From NCBI GenBank assembly GCA_031409875.1, contig JANNYB010000083.1:1-64000 (forward strand): a stretch of DNA of 64,000 bases, in the 5' to 3' direction. The notes beneath the pieces were generated by a model that worked only from the letters and a program-made list of their open reading frames with translations, was not told the origin of the DNA and ran no database searches. Positions within the stretch are counted from its first letter, which is position 1; each line of letters starts with the position of its first letter. Made by a program: the position numbers and the translations under genes. Source of the DNA: CALMEH01 sp031409875. Lineage in GTDB: Bacteria; Acidobacteriota; Blastocatellia; Pyrinomonadales; Pyrinomonadaceae. This document shows, in pieces, positions 52,033 to 59,941 of this stretch.

Positions 52033-53040
52033 ATGAGAATTTGTCCTGAATGTAATAAAAAATATGACGACGCGACGACGTTTTGTTTGGAAGACGGCGC
52101 GGTTTTGAATCCGGCAGAAGACACGGGCGCGGCAACCGTCGCTTTATCGCAAGACGATGTGCCGGCAACGCAATTCGTGCCGCCGCCGACGCAAGCCGCA
52201 ATTCCGGCAACGCAAATGTTTCAAGGCGAAGGCAAAAGTAAAGGTAAAAAATCGAATCAAAAGAATTTTACCAATCCGCCTTTGCCGAAAATTCCCGCCG
52301 CATCCCAGCGTCCGCCGCAAAATAATTCGATGCTTCCGATTGCGATTATCGGATTGGTTTTGCTCTTTGCGGTTGTCGGCGGATGGTTTTGGTATTCTTC
52401 GACGGCAAAGGTAAATACAACGGCGAATACAACGGCAAATAAAACTCCAGATGCTAAAAAATTGGAGGAACAGTCCAAAATTTATAACGCCGGTTCGCCG
52501 GGCGCGAATCCGCCGAATCTTCTCGGTGCGCCGAACGCGACGGTTACGGTTGAAGAATTTGCCGATTTTCAATGTGGAACTTGCGCGGTGAAACATCCCA
52601 TTATCAAAGAAGTTATTGCAACTTACGGCAGCCGCATAAGATTTATCTTTCGCAGTTTTCCTCTGACGACGATTCACGATAAATCGTATGACGCGGCAGT
52701 TGCGGCAGAAGCGGCGGGACTTCAAGGAAAATTTTGGGAAATGCAAAATCAGCTTTTTACGAATCAATCTTCTTGGATGACGAAAGACCCTGTGGCTTTT
52801 CGCGGCGTTTTGGAAGAATACGCGACAAAAATCGGGCTTGACATCGAAAAATTCAAAACCGATATGGCTGGACTCGTCACTAAAAATCGCGTTGGTGCAG
52901 ATATGGATCGCGGCAAATCTCTGCGGGTAGGCTCAACACCGACATTTTTCATCAACGGCAAACCCGTCGGTTTGGAACAAATGACGGTGGAAGGTTTTAA
53001 ACAGTTGGTTGATGCCGAATTGCAAAAACCGCAACAGTAA
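52033..53040 (+). CDS. Zinc-ribbon, membrane-anchored DsbA-family thioredoxin
   Basis: A 335-residue protein in three parts. A short cytosolic zinc ribbon (MRICPECNKKYDDATTFCLE) and a Pro/Gln-rich linker precede a membrane helix near 98-117 (IAIIGLVLLFAVVGGWFWY). The periplasmic DsbA-like thioredoxin fold begins near 155 (VEEFADFQCGTCAVKHPII), with CGTC as the redox pair in place of CPYC/CPHC. GSTPTFFINGKPVG carries the conserved cis-Pro. It should introduce or isomerise disulfides. The adjacent VKOR gene supplies a likely reoxidant. Confidence 0.88.
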   Translation: MRICPECNKKYDDATTFCLEDGAVLNPAEDTGAATVALSQDDVPATQFVPPPTQAAIPATQMFQGEGKSKGKKSNQKNFTNPPLPKIPAASQRPPQNNSMLPIAIIGLVLLFAVVGGWFWYSSTAKVNTTANTTANKTPDAKKLEEQSKIYNAGSPGANPPNLLGAPNATVTVEEFADFQCGTCAVKHPIIKEVIATYGSRIRFIFRSFPLTTIHDKSYDAAVAAEAAGLQGKFWEMQNQLFTNQSSWMTKDPVAFRGVLEEYATKIGLDIEKFKTDMAGLVTKNRVGADMDRGKSLRVGSTPTFFINGKPVGLEQMTVEGFKQLVDAELQKPQQ

Positions 53041-53045
53041 GAAAG

Positions 53046-53127
53046 ATTTCAGATTCCAGATTTCAAATTCCAGATTGGCTTCGTCGTTAAATTTGGAATC
53101 TGGAATCTGGAATCTGAAATCTGAAAT
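53046..53127. repeat. Iteron hairpin, TTCCAGAT word
   Basis: Left arm TTTCAGATTCCAGATTTC continuing to 53076 mirrors the GGAATCTGGAATCTGGAATC run ending at 53127. It fills the gap between the DsbA gene and the VKOR start codon at 53129, so it could occlude that gene's ribosome site in mRNA. Confidence 0.8.
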
Positions 53128-53128
53128 A

Positions 53129-53575
53129 ATGGAAACCACACAGCAAAATTCAATTGCAAAATTGCCGTTGCTTGCGTCAATCGTCGCGCTTGGCGGATTG
53201 GCGGACGCGGTTTATTTGACGATTCATCATTATACGGCAGCACCTGTGCCGTGCGGCGAAGCGTTTGATTGCGGTGCGGTTTTGACGAGTTCTTACGCGG
53301 AAATCGGCGGAATTCCCTTGGCGATTTTCGGTGCGCTGGCTTATTTTACGGCTTTTTCGTTGGCGATTTTGGCGGTTTTCGGTAATCGTTTAATGTGGCG
53401 GCTTTTTGGTGTTCAAGTTCTGCTGATGGCGTGTTTTACGGCGTGGCTTGTTTATCTGCAAGCCTTTGTGATTAAAGCGTATTGCCAATTTTGTTTGATT
53501 TCTGCCGCCGTTACGCTGACGCTCTTTTTTATCGCGCTGATTTCAAAATTTTGGAAGTCAGAACAGTCTGCATAA
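53129..53575 (+). CDS. Vitamin K epoxide reductase (VKOR) family protein
   Basis: A 148-residue protein from ATG 53129; the longer frame from 53009 translates the iteron hairpin. Four hydrophobic helices are visible. The luminal cysteine pair lies in VPCGEAFDCGAVLTSSYAEI, with Ser/Thr-rich contact residues, and the active pair is the YCQFC motif near residue 120. Bacterial VKOR reoxidises DsbA-type proteins and passes electrons to quinone, replacing DsbB. Its place directly after the DsbA-family gene supports that pairing. Confidence 0.9.
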   Translation: METTQQNSIAKLPLLASIVALGGLADAVYLTIHHYTAAPVPCGEAFDCGAVLTSSYAEIGGIPLAIFGALAYFTAFSLAILAVFGNRLMWRLFGVQVLLMACFTAWLVYLQAFVIKAYCQFCLISAAVTLTLFFIALISKFWKSEQSA

Positions 53576-53766
53576 GCGGCTGTAGTTTAATATCAACACT
53601 AAACAATCTGTGTATTTTAGATTGTTTTAACTTCCGGTTGAAACCATTTTTACATTTCCGGCGAATAAATCAATGGAAAGTGAGATTGACAAGCGAAATT
53701 CGTTTGGCAATTTTGAAATGTAGTATAAAATGGAATGGTTTCAACCTAATTTTAGAGATAATATTT

Positions 53767-54327
53767 GTGGCTCAAACTATTCTAAATCGCATTGCAGACG
53801 GCGACAAATCGGCAGTCGGCGAATGTCTGAACAAATTCGGCGGACTCGTTTGGTCGCTGGCACGACGGATGTGTCCGAACAAAGATGACGCGGAAGATGC
53901 CGTGCAGGAAATTTTTATTGACGTTTGGAAAAATGCGGCGCGTTTTGACGAAGCACAGGCTTCGGAAGCGACGTTTATTGCGATGATTGCGCGGCGGCGT
54001 TTGATTGACCGTCTGCGTAAAAATCAGCGTCAACCGGGAATTGATTCGTTTGAAGACATTCTGGTTGAACCGGCGCAACACTCAAACGTAACGATGCAGA
54101 CCAGCATCGAAGCAAAGCAAGCTGCCGAAGCGATGAAGCATCTGCGCCCTGAACAAAGGCAGATTCTTCAGCTTTCAATCGTGCAAGGCTTTTCGCATCA
54201 GGAAATTGCGGACGCAATGCAGATGCCGCTCGGCACGGTAAAAACACACGCGCGGCGCGGATTAATTCAAGTTAGATCGGTTTTAGGTTTGGAAATTAAT
54301 GAAATTAGCAAGGAGGGGAAAGCATAA
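53767..54327 (+). CDS. ECF-type RNA polymerase sigma factor
   Basis: A 186-residue sigma factor from GTG 53767. The longer frame back to 53482 overlaps the VKOR gene and reads as non-coding, so it is rejected. Region 2 is seen in LVWSLARRMCPNKDDAEDAV and QEIFIDVWKNAARFDE, region 4 in LQLSIVQGFSHQEIADAMQM and PLGTVKTHARRGLIQVR. The stop overlaps the ATG of the anti-sigma gene (TAATGA). The type resembles sigma-K/SigK-like ECF factors paired with RskA-type anti-sigma proteins. The promoter it recognises is unknown. Confidence 0.92.
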   Translation: MAQTILNRIADGDKSAVGECLNKFGGLVWSLARRMCPNKDDAEDAVQEIFIDVWKNAARFDEAQASEATFIAMIARRRLIDRLRKNQRQPGIDSFEDILVEPAQHSNVTMQTSIEAKQAAEAMKHLRPEQRQILQLSIVQGFSHQEIADAMQMPLGTVKTHARRGLIQVRSVLGLEINEISKEGKA

Positions 54328-55145
54328 TGAACGAAAATAAAGAAAAAATGCTCGAACTCCTCGCCGACCAAACCGCCTTCGGTTTGACGCAAGAAGAGGC
54401 ATTGGAAGTAGAAATGTTGCTCAGAGAATTTCCCGAATGGGAAAACGACAATTCGTTCGAGATTGCGGCGACGGCAATCAGTTTGGCAAATTTGGACACG
54501 TCTGAGCCAATGCCCGCGCACTTGCGAGCCAAAATTTTAGCCGAGTCGGAAAAATATTTTGCCAAAGAAGAAATAGCCGAAACGGAAGATTTACAGCCGA
54601 CGTTTTCTTTTGCGCCGAAGCGTTCGATTTTCGATTGGCTTGGTTGGGCTTTTGCGGCGGCGTTTTTGGTTGCTTTAGGCGTAAATGTTTGGACGACTCG
54701 AAATCAAGAAATCGTCCAAAATCCGCCGAACATTCAAACACCGACACCGGAATTGACGGCAACGCAAAAACGCGAACGGCTTTTGGCTTCGGCAGACAAA
54801 ATTCAGTTGAATTTGTCGCCACCGACACCCGACGCGCTGGCGGTTACGGGCGATGTTGTTTGGGATAATGCAAAACAGGAAGGCTACGTTCGTTTCCAAA
54901 ATTTGCCGACGATTGATGCAAGCAAAGAAAGTTATCAGGTTTGGATTATTGACGAAACCCGCGATGCCAACTTTCCGGTTGACGGCGGCGTTTTCAAAGT
55001 TAATGCCCAAGGCGAAATCATTGTTCCGATTACTGCTAAACTAAAAATCGGGAAGCCTAAAATGTTTGCCGTAACAAAAGAAAAAAGTCCCGAAGGCGTA
55101 GTTAAATCAGACCTCAAAGGTTTGATGGCGATAGCGAAGGTTTAA
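54327..55145 (+). CDS. Membrane anti-sigma factor (RskA family)
   Basis: A 272-residue protein. The N-terminal about 90 residues (MLELLADQTAFGLTQEEALE, MPAHLRAKILAESEKYF) form the cytosolic sigma-binding part, without a clear zinc HxxxCxxC motif. One membrane helix lies at about 111-126 (WLGWAFAAAFLVALGVNVW). The periplasmic part (VTGDVVWDNAKQEGYVRFQN, YQVWIIDETRDANFPVDGGV, FAVTKEKSPEGV) matches the RskA C-terminal domain. It should hold the coupled sigma factor inactive until an envelope signal releases it. Confidence 0.9.
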   Translation: MNENKEKMLELLADQTAFGLTQEEALEVEMLLREFPEWENDNSFEIAATAISLANLDTSEPMPAHLRAKILAESEKYFAKEEIAETEDLQPTFSFAPKRSIFDWLGWAFAAAFLVALGVNVWTTRNQEIVQNPPNIQTPTPELTATQKRERLLASADKIQLNLSPPTPDALAVTGDVVWDNAKQEGYVRFQNLPTIDASKESYQVWIIDETRDANFPVDGGVFKVNAQGEIIVPITAKLKIGKPKMFAVTKEKSPEGVVKSDLKGLMAIAKV

Positions 55146-55185
55146 AAAAACTGCTTGACTTTTACTGGTGTTTTAACGAAAATAA

Positions 55186-55301
55186 GAGTGTGAGAAGCGA
55201 CCAACTTCCCACACAGGCGATTAAGGCTTTAATTCCTTAATCTTACTTTTCAAGCAATTCAAGACGTTTGATGATTTGAGCATCAAACGTCTTTTCTTTT
55301 T
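55186..55301 (+). ncRNA. Candidate structured small RNA or 3' leader
   Basis: Three consecutive hairpins are predicted by eye on the plus strand. GTGTGAGAAG / CTTCCCACAC (55188-55197, 55205-55214, one mismatch), GATTAAGG / CCTTAATC (55219-55226, 55235-55242, perfect) and a terminator stem at 55261-55293. TTGACT at 55155-55160 could be a -35, but the -10 (GAAAAT) is poor. It may equally be the 3' untranslated end of the sigma/anti-sigma mRNA. No known RNA family was recognised. Confidence 0.35.
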
Positions 55302-55380
55302 GTCGGCGAACAAAATAGCTGACTATTTCGACTCCGAGCCAAAGAAACTTGAAAACATACAACAGAATTATTAAGTCCAT
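55243..55380 (-). CDS. Possible 45-residue membrane protein
   Basis: A short frame with a strong ribosome site (AAGGAGGA, about 7 bp before the ATG). It begins MDLIILLYVFKFLWLGVEIV, a single hydrophobic helix, followed by a basic stretch (RRQKEK) and an amphipathic tail (IIKRLELLEK). This is the layout of many genuine small membrane proteins. Against it, the frame runs antisense through the terminator hairpin. It lies alone on the minus strand between plus-strand genes. Confidence 0.5.
   Translation of the reverse strand: MDLIILLYVFKFLWLGVEIVSYFVRRQKEKTFDAQIIKRLELLEK
55261..55301 (+). terminator. Strong intrinsic terminator
   Basis: AAGACGTTTGATG (55261-55273) pairs perfectly with CATCAAACGTCTT (55281-55293) over 13 bp with a 7-nt loop, followed by TTCTTTT. 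It would end the sigma/anti-sigma transcript or the candidate small RNA. Confidence 0.75.
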
Positions 55381-55509
55381 TGCAGTGTCCTCCTTTTTTC
55401 TTATTTTCAAACATCGGAACTTTCATTCCGACAAACTAACTTTATACGAATCTCATTGAATCTGCATTTGATAATTATTCGTTTTATAGATAAAAATATC
55501 AGAAGCATT

Positions 55510-56256
55510 ATGAATCTTTTGGTATGGCAGACAATTTATGTTCTTGGCGGCATTGCGCTTTTGCCGTTTGCGCCGTTTTTGTATTTGCAAGGGAAATATG
55601 TGCGCCGTAAAATCGGGCGGCTTCCCGACGCAAGCGGGGAAAAGACAGGGAAATCAGGCGCGGAAAAAGAAACTGTAAAACTTCTTATAATCGGTGAATC
55701 AACCGCCGCCGGAGTCGGTGCGCGGACGCACGAAACCGGACTTGCCGGACATTTTTCGAGGTTTCTGAGCGCAAAAGTTAGCAAGACGATTGAATGGCAA
55801 GTCATCAGCCGCAGCGGAATTACGATTGCCGAAACGATTCGGGAACTCGTGCCGAAAATTCCCGATGAAAAGTTCGATTATATTTTGCTCGCGCTGTGCG
55901 GAAACGAAGTTTTAAAGCTCAGAAGCCCGCGCAAATCTCGCCGTGATATGGTTCAATTAATCGAAATTTTGCAGGCAAAAAACGAAGGCGCGACTTTTTT
56001 TATTACGAACGCGCCCGCCGTGCGTTTGTCGCCGATTTTGCCGTTTCCGATAAAGCAAATTCTCGGAAATCTTTCGGCAATTCACGACCGAAACGCGCAA
56101 GAATTTACTGCCGAAATGCAGCGAGTTTTCTATTTTAATCAGCCGACTTACGTTCCCGCAGATTTCTTTGCCGACGGCATTCATCCATCCGAAAAAGGCT
56201 ACGAAGTTTGGTCAAAACGAATGATCGAATTTTTCGGCGAAAAATATAAATGGTAA
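55510..56256 (+). CDS. SGNH/GDSL-type hydrolase
   Basis: A 248-residue protein from ATG 55510. An N-terminal hydrophobic helix (MNLLVWQTIYVLGGIALLPF) anchors or exports it. Block I is LLIIGESTAAGVGART, with the nucleophile Ser in GES rather than GDS. Block III is LLALCGNEVL, with Asn in the oxyanion hole. Block V is FFADGIHPSEKGYEVW, with the catalytic Asp and His. It is an esterase or deacetylase of unknown substrate. It overlaps the next gene by 7 bp. Confidence 0.85.
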   Translation: MNLLVWQTIYVLGGIALLPFAPFLYLQGKYVRRKIGRLPDASGEKTGKSGAEKETVKLLIIGESTAAGVGARTHETGLAGHFSRFLSAKVSKTIEWQVISRSGITIAETIRELVPKIPDEKFDYILLALCGNEVLKLRSPRKSRRDMVQLIEILQAKNEGATFFITNAPAVRLSPILPFPIKQILGNLSAIHDRNAQEFTAEMQRVFYFNQPTYVPADFFADGIHPSEKGYEVWSKRMIEFFGEKYKW

Positions 56257-57728
56257 ATTCTGAAGACTCACAAATCGAACTGCAAACGCTACTTAATGAA
56301 CATCACGAATGGCTTTTGATTCACGCGCTCGGACGTTCTTTTCCGCTTCAAAATACGGAAATCGAGATTGAATTTGCACAAAACAAACTGCTTTTCAGCT
56401 ATCTTGACGACAAAGGTTTTCAAACTTGGCGCGTCAATGATTTTAAGTTTGAAGCGGGCGAAATTCGTCTGAATTTGTCGCGTAATTTCAGGAAGGAACA
56501 CGAAAAAATAAGGCTTGTGCCGCGAACTTCGGCGAAAGATTTAAGCGAAAATCTCGAACTTGCGCGGCTCGAAAAAGCAAATAAAATTGCGGCGATTATC
56601 AATGAAAATTACCCGAAAATAAAAATCGTTCGTGTCGAATTAAACCAAGAAAACGGGCGTTTCGCGCAGATTTTTCTCGAAAATCAAACGCTTGTTTTAG
56701 CTGATGTTTCCGATTCGTTGACACCGGAAATTTTAATTTCGGCGGCGTGTTTTTCAAACAGAAAATTTGGCGCGAGACGAAAAAATCCGGTTGGAACGAT
56801 TTGGATTTTAGCCGAGAAAAAACAAGCGCGAAATTTGCAAAAACTTCACGCTCTTTTGTGTGAAAGTTGGAAGAGAAAGATACAAATAAAAGTATTAGAA
56901 AGGGAAAAGGGAAAAGGGAAAAAGGAAAAATTCGATGTGCAAATTCAAGACTGCAAAACTCTTGAAATTAAAGATTTATGGCGCGGGAAGGCGAAGGAAA
57001 TCAAATCTTCAGGCGATTACGTTTTGAGCGAAGCGGCGCGGAAAATTATCGAAGTTGCGCCCGAAGAAATTGATGCGGTTTTTTCAAAAAACGGCGAAAC
57101 TTTGCGTTTTCAAGGCTTGCCGTTTGCGCGTGTGCGAAAAAATTTGACGGAAGAAAAAGTTTGGTTCGGCGTTGAAAAATCAAAACAGATTTTGGCGGAA
57201 AACAACCTTGAAGAATTCGGCGAATTGATTGAAAATTTGCAACAATTCCGCCGTTTCGATGCGCCGAATAAACGCCATATTTTTCACACGCTCGCGCCGG
57301 AAGCGTGGCTCGAATCAATTTTGCGGAGAAACATAAATCTGCTCGACGGAAATTTGATTCTTGCGCCGCTTTATCATCAATTTCGCGCCGAACGCGATAA
57401 AATTGATCTTCTCGCGCTCCGCAAAGACGGGCGTTTAGCGATTATTGAACTAAAAGCCGCAACCGACCGCGAAATGATTTTTCAAGCCGCCGAATATTGG
57501 CGCAAAATCGAATTTCTGCGTCGAAAAGACGTTCTGCAAAAAGCAAATCTTTTCGGCAACGCAAAGATTTCCGATGCGCCGACGATTCTTTATCTCGCCG
57601 CTCCGACGCTTTGTTTTCATCGTGATTTTGAATTTTTGAAATCGGTAATTTCGCCCGAAATCGAGATTTTTCGTTTTGATTTAAACGAAAATTGGCGCGA
57701 AAAAATAAGGATTTTGCAACGGCGTTGA
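56250..57728 (+). CDS. Protein of unknown function with C-terminal PD-(D/E)XK nuclease-like domain
   Basis: A 492-residue protein. The C-terminal 150 residues have a nuclease-like core: ERDKIDLLALRKDGRLAIIE gives the Asp and the beta-hairpin, followed by LKAATDREMIFQAAEYW, so IELK is a canonical E-x-K. The first 340 residues show no recognised domain (ELQTLLNEHHEWLLIHALG at the start, ILISAACFSNRKFGARRKNP in the middle). About residues 217-228 (EREKGKGKKEK) come from a tandem GGGAAAA word. It overlaps the hydrolase gene by 7 bp and precedes an iteron hairpin. A repair or defence role is possible but unproven. Confidence 0.65.
   Translation: MVNSEDSQIELQTLLNEHHEWLLIHALGRSFPLQNTEIEIEFAQNKLLFSYLDDKGFQTWRVNDFKFEAGEIRLNLSRNFRKEHEKIRLVPRTSAKDLSENLELARLEKANKIAAIINENYPKIKIVRVELNQENGRFAQIFLENQTLVLADVSDSLTPEILISAACFSNRKFGARRKNPVGTIWILAEKKQARNLQKLHALLCESWKRKIQIKVLEREKGKGKKEKFDVQIQDCKTLEIKDLWRGKAKEIKSSGDYVLSEAARKIIEVAPEEIDAVFSKNGETLRFQGLPFARVRKNLTEEKVWFGVEKSKQILAENNLEEFGELIENLQQFRRFDAPNKRHIFHTLAPEAWLESILRRNINLLDGNLILAPLYHQFRAERDKIDLLALRKDGRLAIIELKAATDREMIFQAAEYWRKIEFLRRKDVLQKANLFGNAKISDAPTILYLAAPTLCFHRDFEFLKSVISPEIEIFRFDLNENWREKIRILQRR
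56898..56931 (+). repeat. In-frame GGGAAAA iteron
   Basis: About four tandem copies of a 7-bp GGGAAAA word, the last two slightly changed, sit within the coding frame of the PD-(D/E)XK-like protein. They encode a Lys/Glu/Gly-rich linker. Confidence 0.65.
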
Positions 57729-57745
57729 GAAATTAAAGCGGAAGA

Positions 57746-57843
57746 TTTGACCGCGAAACACGCGAAAGACGCGAAAAAAAAGACAGATGAAATTTAAAGC
57801 TCGGTTTTAATTTTAGCGTCTTTCGCGTGTTTCGCGGTCAAAA
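57746..57843. repeat. Iteron hairpin, CGCGAAA word
   Basis: GACCGCGAAACACGCGAAAG with a further ACGCGAAA mirrors CTTTCGCGTGTTTCGCGGTC near 57819-57838. It is the same design as 42498-42575 with A/G substitutions in the word (CACGAAA to CGCGAAA). It lies between convergent genes. Confidence 0.8.
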
Positions 57844-57863
57844 TTCTTATCTGATTACTTAAA

Positions 57864-58970
57864 TTATTTGACAATCCAGCCGCCGCCGACGCATTCTTCG
57901 CTGTTGTAGAAAACGGTTGCTTGTCCGGGCGTGATGGCGGATTGCGGTTCATCGAAAACGATTTTTGCACGATTTTCGGGCAAAGCGTGAATTGTCGCGG
58001 GCGCAGGTTCGTGGCGATAGCGCACTTTTACGGCGGCGCGGACAGGGGAATTCGGCTCGTCGAATGCTACCCAATTTACGCCTTTGGCAATGAATTCGAG
58101 CGTGTCCAATTCGTCTTTTTCACCCGCGATGATTTGATTTTTCAGGCGTTCGATTTGCACGACATAAAGCGGTTTTTCGTGCGCGATGCCCAACCCTTTG
58201 CGTTGTCCGATGGTGTAGCGGTGAATGCCTGTGTGTTTGCCGATTTTTTCGCCTTTCGTGTTGACAATATCGCCCGCTTCCGGCAGTTCGTCCAGACGGT
58301 TTTCGTGTTCCAAATAGCGGTCAATAAACGCGGAATATTTTCCGTCCGGCACGAAGCAGATTTCTTGCGATTCCTGTTTTTCGGCAACATAAAGATTCGC
58401 TTCACGCGCCAGTTCGCGGACTTCTGATTTCATCATTTCACCGAGCGGAAAATAGGCGCGTGAAAGTTGGTCTTGTGTCAATTCCCAAAGAAAATATGTT
58501 TGATCTTTCCAATGATTACGCCCGCGAAAAAGTCGGTAGCGATTAGCTTTTTCATCAAATTCGACACGCGCAAAATGACCTGTCGCAACTTTATCGCAAC
58601 CCAAACTTACCGCCATTCTATCGAGCGAGGCGAATTTTAGACGCGAATTGCACGCGACACACGGAATCGGCGTTTCGCCATTTAAATAATCTTCGACAAA
58701 AGGTTTAACGACCGATTCTTCAAACTCGTTTTCGAGATTCAAAACATAAAACGGAAAGCCCAAACCTTCCGCGACGCGACGCGCATCATAAACGTCGTCG
58801 AGCGAACAACAGCGCGACGGCAACGGATCGCCGTTTTCGTCCGTGTTGATGTGGCGGCGTTGATTCCACAACTGCATCGTAAAACCGATGAGTTCGTGTC
58901 CTTGTTCTTTTAAAAGTGCGGCGGCGGCTGACGAATCAACTCCGCCGCTCATTGCGACTGCGATTTTCAT
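57864..58970 (-). CDS. mnmA: tRNA-specific 2-thiouridylase
   Basis: A 368-residue enzyme of normal length. IAVAMSGGVDSSAAAALLKE is the PP-loop, DDVYDARRVAEGLGFPFYVL follows, PIPCVACNSRLKF has the first catalytic Cys (near 109), FARVEFDEKANRYRLFRGRN and KDQTYFLWELTQDQL form the tRNA-binding region, and QESQEICFVPDGKY has the second Cys (near 206). IHRYTIGQRKGLGIA and PGQATVFYNSEECVGGGWI close the beta-barrel. It 2-thiolates U34 of tRNA-Lys, Glu and Gln. The monocistronic setting is usual. Confidence 0.97.
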   Translation of the reverse strand: MKIAVAMSGGVDSSAAAALLKEQGHELIGFTMQLWNQRRHINTDENGDPLPSRCCSLDDVYDARRVAEGLGFPFYVLNLENEFEESVVKPFVEDYLNGETPIPCVACNSRLKFASLDRMAVSLGCDKVATGHFARVEFDEKANRYRLFRGRNHWKDQTYFLWELTQDQLSRAYFPLGEMMKSEVRELAREANLYVAEKQESQEICFVPDGKYSAFIDRYLEHENRLDELPEAGDIVNTKGEKIGKHTGIHRYTIGQRKGLGIAHEKPLYVVQIERLKNQIIAGEKDELDTLEFIAKGVNWVAFDEPNSPVRAAVKVRYRHEPAPATIHALPENRAKIVFDEPQSAITPGQATVFYNSEECVGGGWIVK

Positions 58971-59086
58971 AACACAAATTCGCGCTTCTCGCGCAAACAG
59001 AGAATTATATCGTTTTAGATGCGAAAAAAGAAACAGTTAGAGGTTAGCGGTTTTAACAAATCGAGATGTTGCGACGCGAAATAACA

Positions 59087-59372
59087 AACTATAAATTCTA
59101 AACTATAAATTCTAAACTGTTTAGGAGAAATTCTTTCCGAAATGGTTAAGAGTTTATAATTTAGAATTTATCATTACTGAGCGGCACGGAAATTGATATG
59201 GCACACCGATTACTCAAATTAATCAGTATTTTTCCGTGCTTTTCGTGTATTTCGTGGACAGATAATAAATTCTATCCACGGAAAACACGGAAAACACGGA
59301 AAAACACCAAATATCAGTCGAGCGCGTTTCTCAATCAATTTCCGTGCCGCTCAGTAATGAGAATTTATAGTT
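59087..59372. repeat. Multi-level nested palindrome
   Basis: The 470-bp gap 58971-59442 contains no credible gene but layered inverted repeats. TCATTACTGAGCGGCACGGA and on (59171-59196) is matched perfectly over 26 bp by 59335-59360. Inside it (59229-59308) lies an iteron hairpin of TTTTCGTGT/ACACGGAAA words. Outside, an ACTATAAATTCTAA iteron hairpin occupies 59087-59170, and its word returns inverted as GAATTTATAGTT at about 59361-59372. Confidence 0.8.
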
Positions 59373-59393
59373 GTTCGGCTACTGTCAGCAAAA

Positions 59394-59432
59394 AAAGCGC
59401 AGACGAAAAAAATCATCTGCGCTTTCAAAATT
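59394..59432 (-). terminator. Intrinsic terminator of the 59443 gene
   Basis: AAAGCGCAGACGA (59394-59406) pairs with TCATCTGCGCTTT (59413-59425) with one mismatch. On the minus strand the stem is followed by a run of T (complement of AAAAAAA at about 59390-59396). Confidence 0.75.
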
Positions 59433-59442
59433 TTATTTTCGA

Positions 59443-59871
59443 TTATTTCTTGACGTTTCTTTGCGCCATATTCATCAAATCTTCGGGCATCCATTTAGCC
59501 ATATTTTTGGCTTCGGCTTCGGCGATTCCTTTGTGGCGGTTGCGCCATTCTTTTTCGGGCGCGTCTTCACGACCTGATTCTATCGGGTAATTTTCGACTT
59601 GTTCGAGCGAAATCAAAATGCCGTGCGCGATTTCGTCCCAACTTTCGGTTTGAATTCCGCGCAAAACCACGGGCAAACCTGCCGTCCAATCTTCTTCGGG
59701 CGCGATGTTGTCGTATTCGGGAATCGTCAAATATGCAGACAGAGGAAACGGTTTGCCCGAAAATTCGCTGACGATTTGCGACTTAACGCTTTTAATATCG
59801 CCGTTCGGATTTGCTTTTCTAATCTCCAAAGCGCGGCGGAAAATGTCTGAAACTGTTGGTTGATTGCTCAT
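59443..59871 (-). CDS. Protein of unknown function
   Basis: A 142-residue soluble protein. SDIFRRALEIRKANPNGDIK at the start and EKEWRNRHKGIAEAEAKNMA near the end are helical and charged. The middle (YLTIPEYDNIAPEEDWTAGL, PVVLRGIQTESWDEIAHGIL) is mixed. No signal peptide, membrane helix or metal motif was recognised. A clean terminator on its own strand and a long ORF with codon use like its neighbours argue that it is real. It is monocistronic by context. Confidence 0.6.
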   Translation of the reverse strand: MSNQPTVSDIFRRALEIRKANPNGDIKSVKSQIVSEFSGKPFPLSAYLTIPEYDNIAPEEDWTAGLPVVLRGIQTESWDEIAHGILISLEQVENYPIESGREDAPEKEWRNRHKGIAEAEAKNMAKWMPEDLMNMAQRNVKK

Positions 59872-59941
59872 TTTGATATAAATTTCTACGTTAAAATATG
59901 TGCTAGTTATAAATTAGCGCAAATTGTCCGCAAGGTAAAAT

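Noticed and set aside
53482..53766. 95-residue N-terminal extension of the sigma factor
   Set aside because: It overlaps the VKOR gene in another frame and has no sigma-factor features; GTG 53767 starts the conserved region.
59198..59590. Plus-strand frame of 130 codons
   Set aside because: It translates the nested palindrome and then runs antisense to the 59443-59871 gene; composition is repeat-derived.
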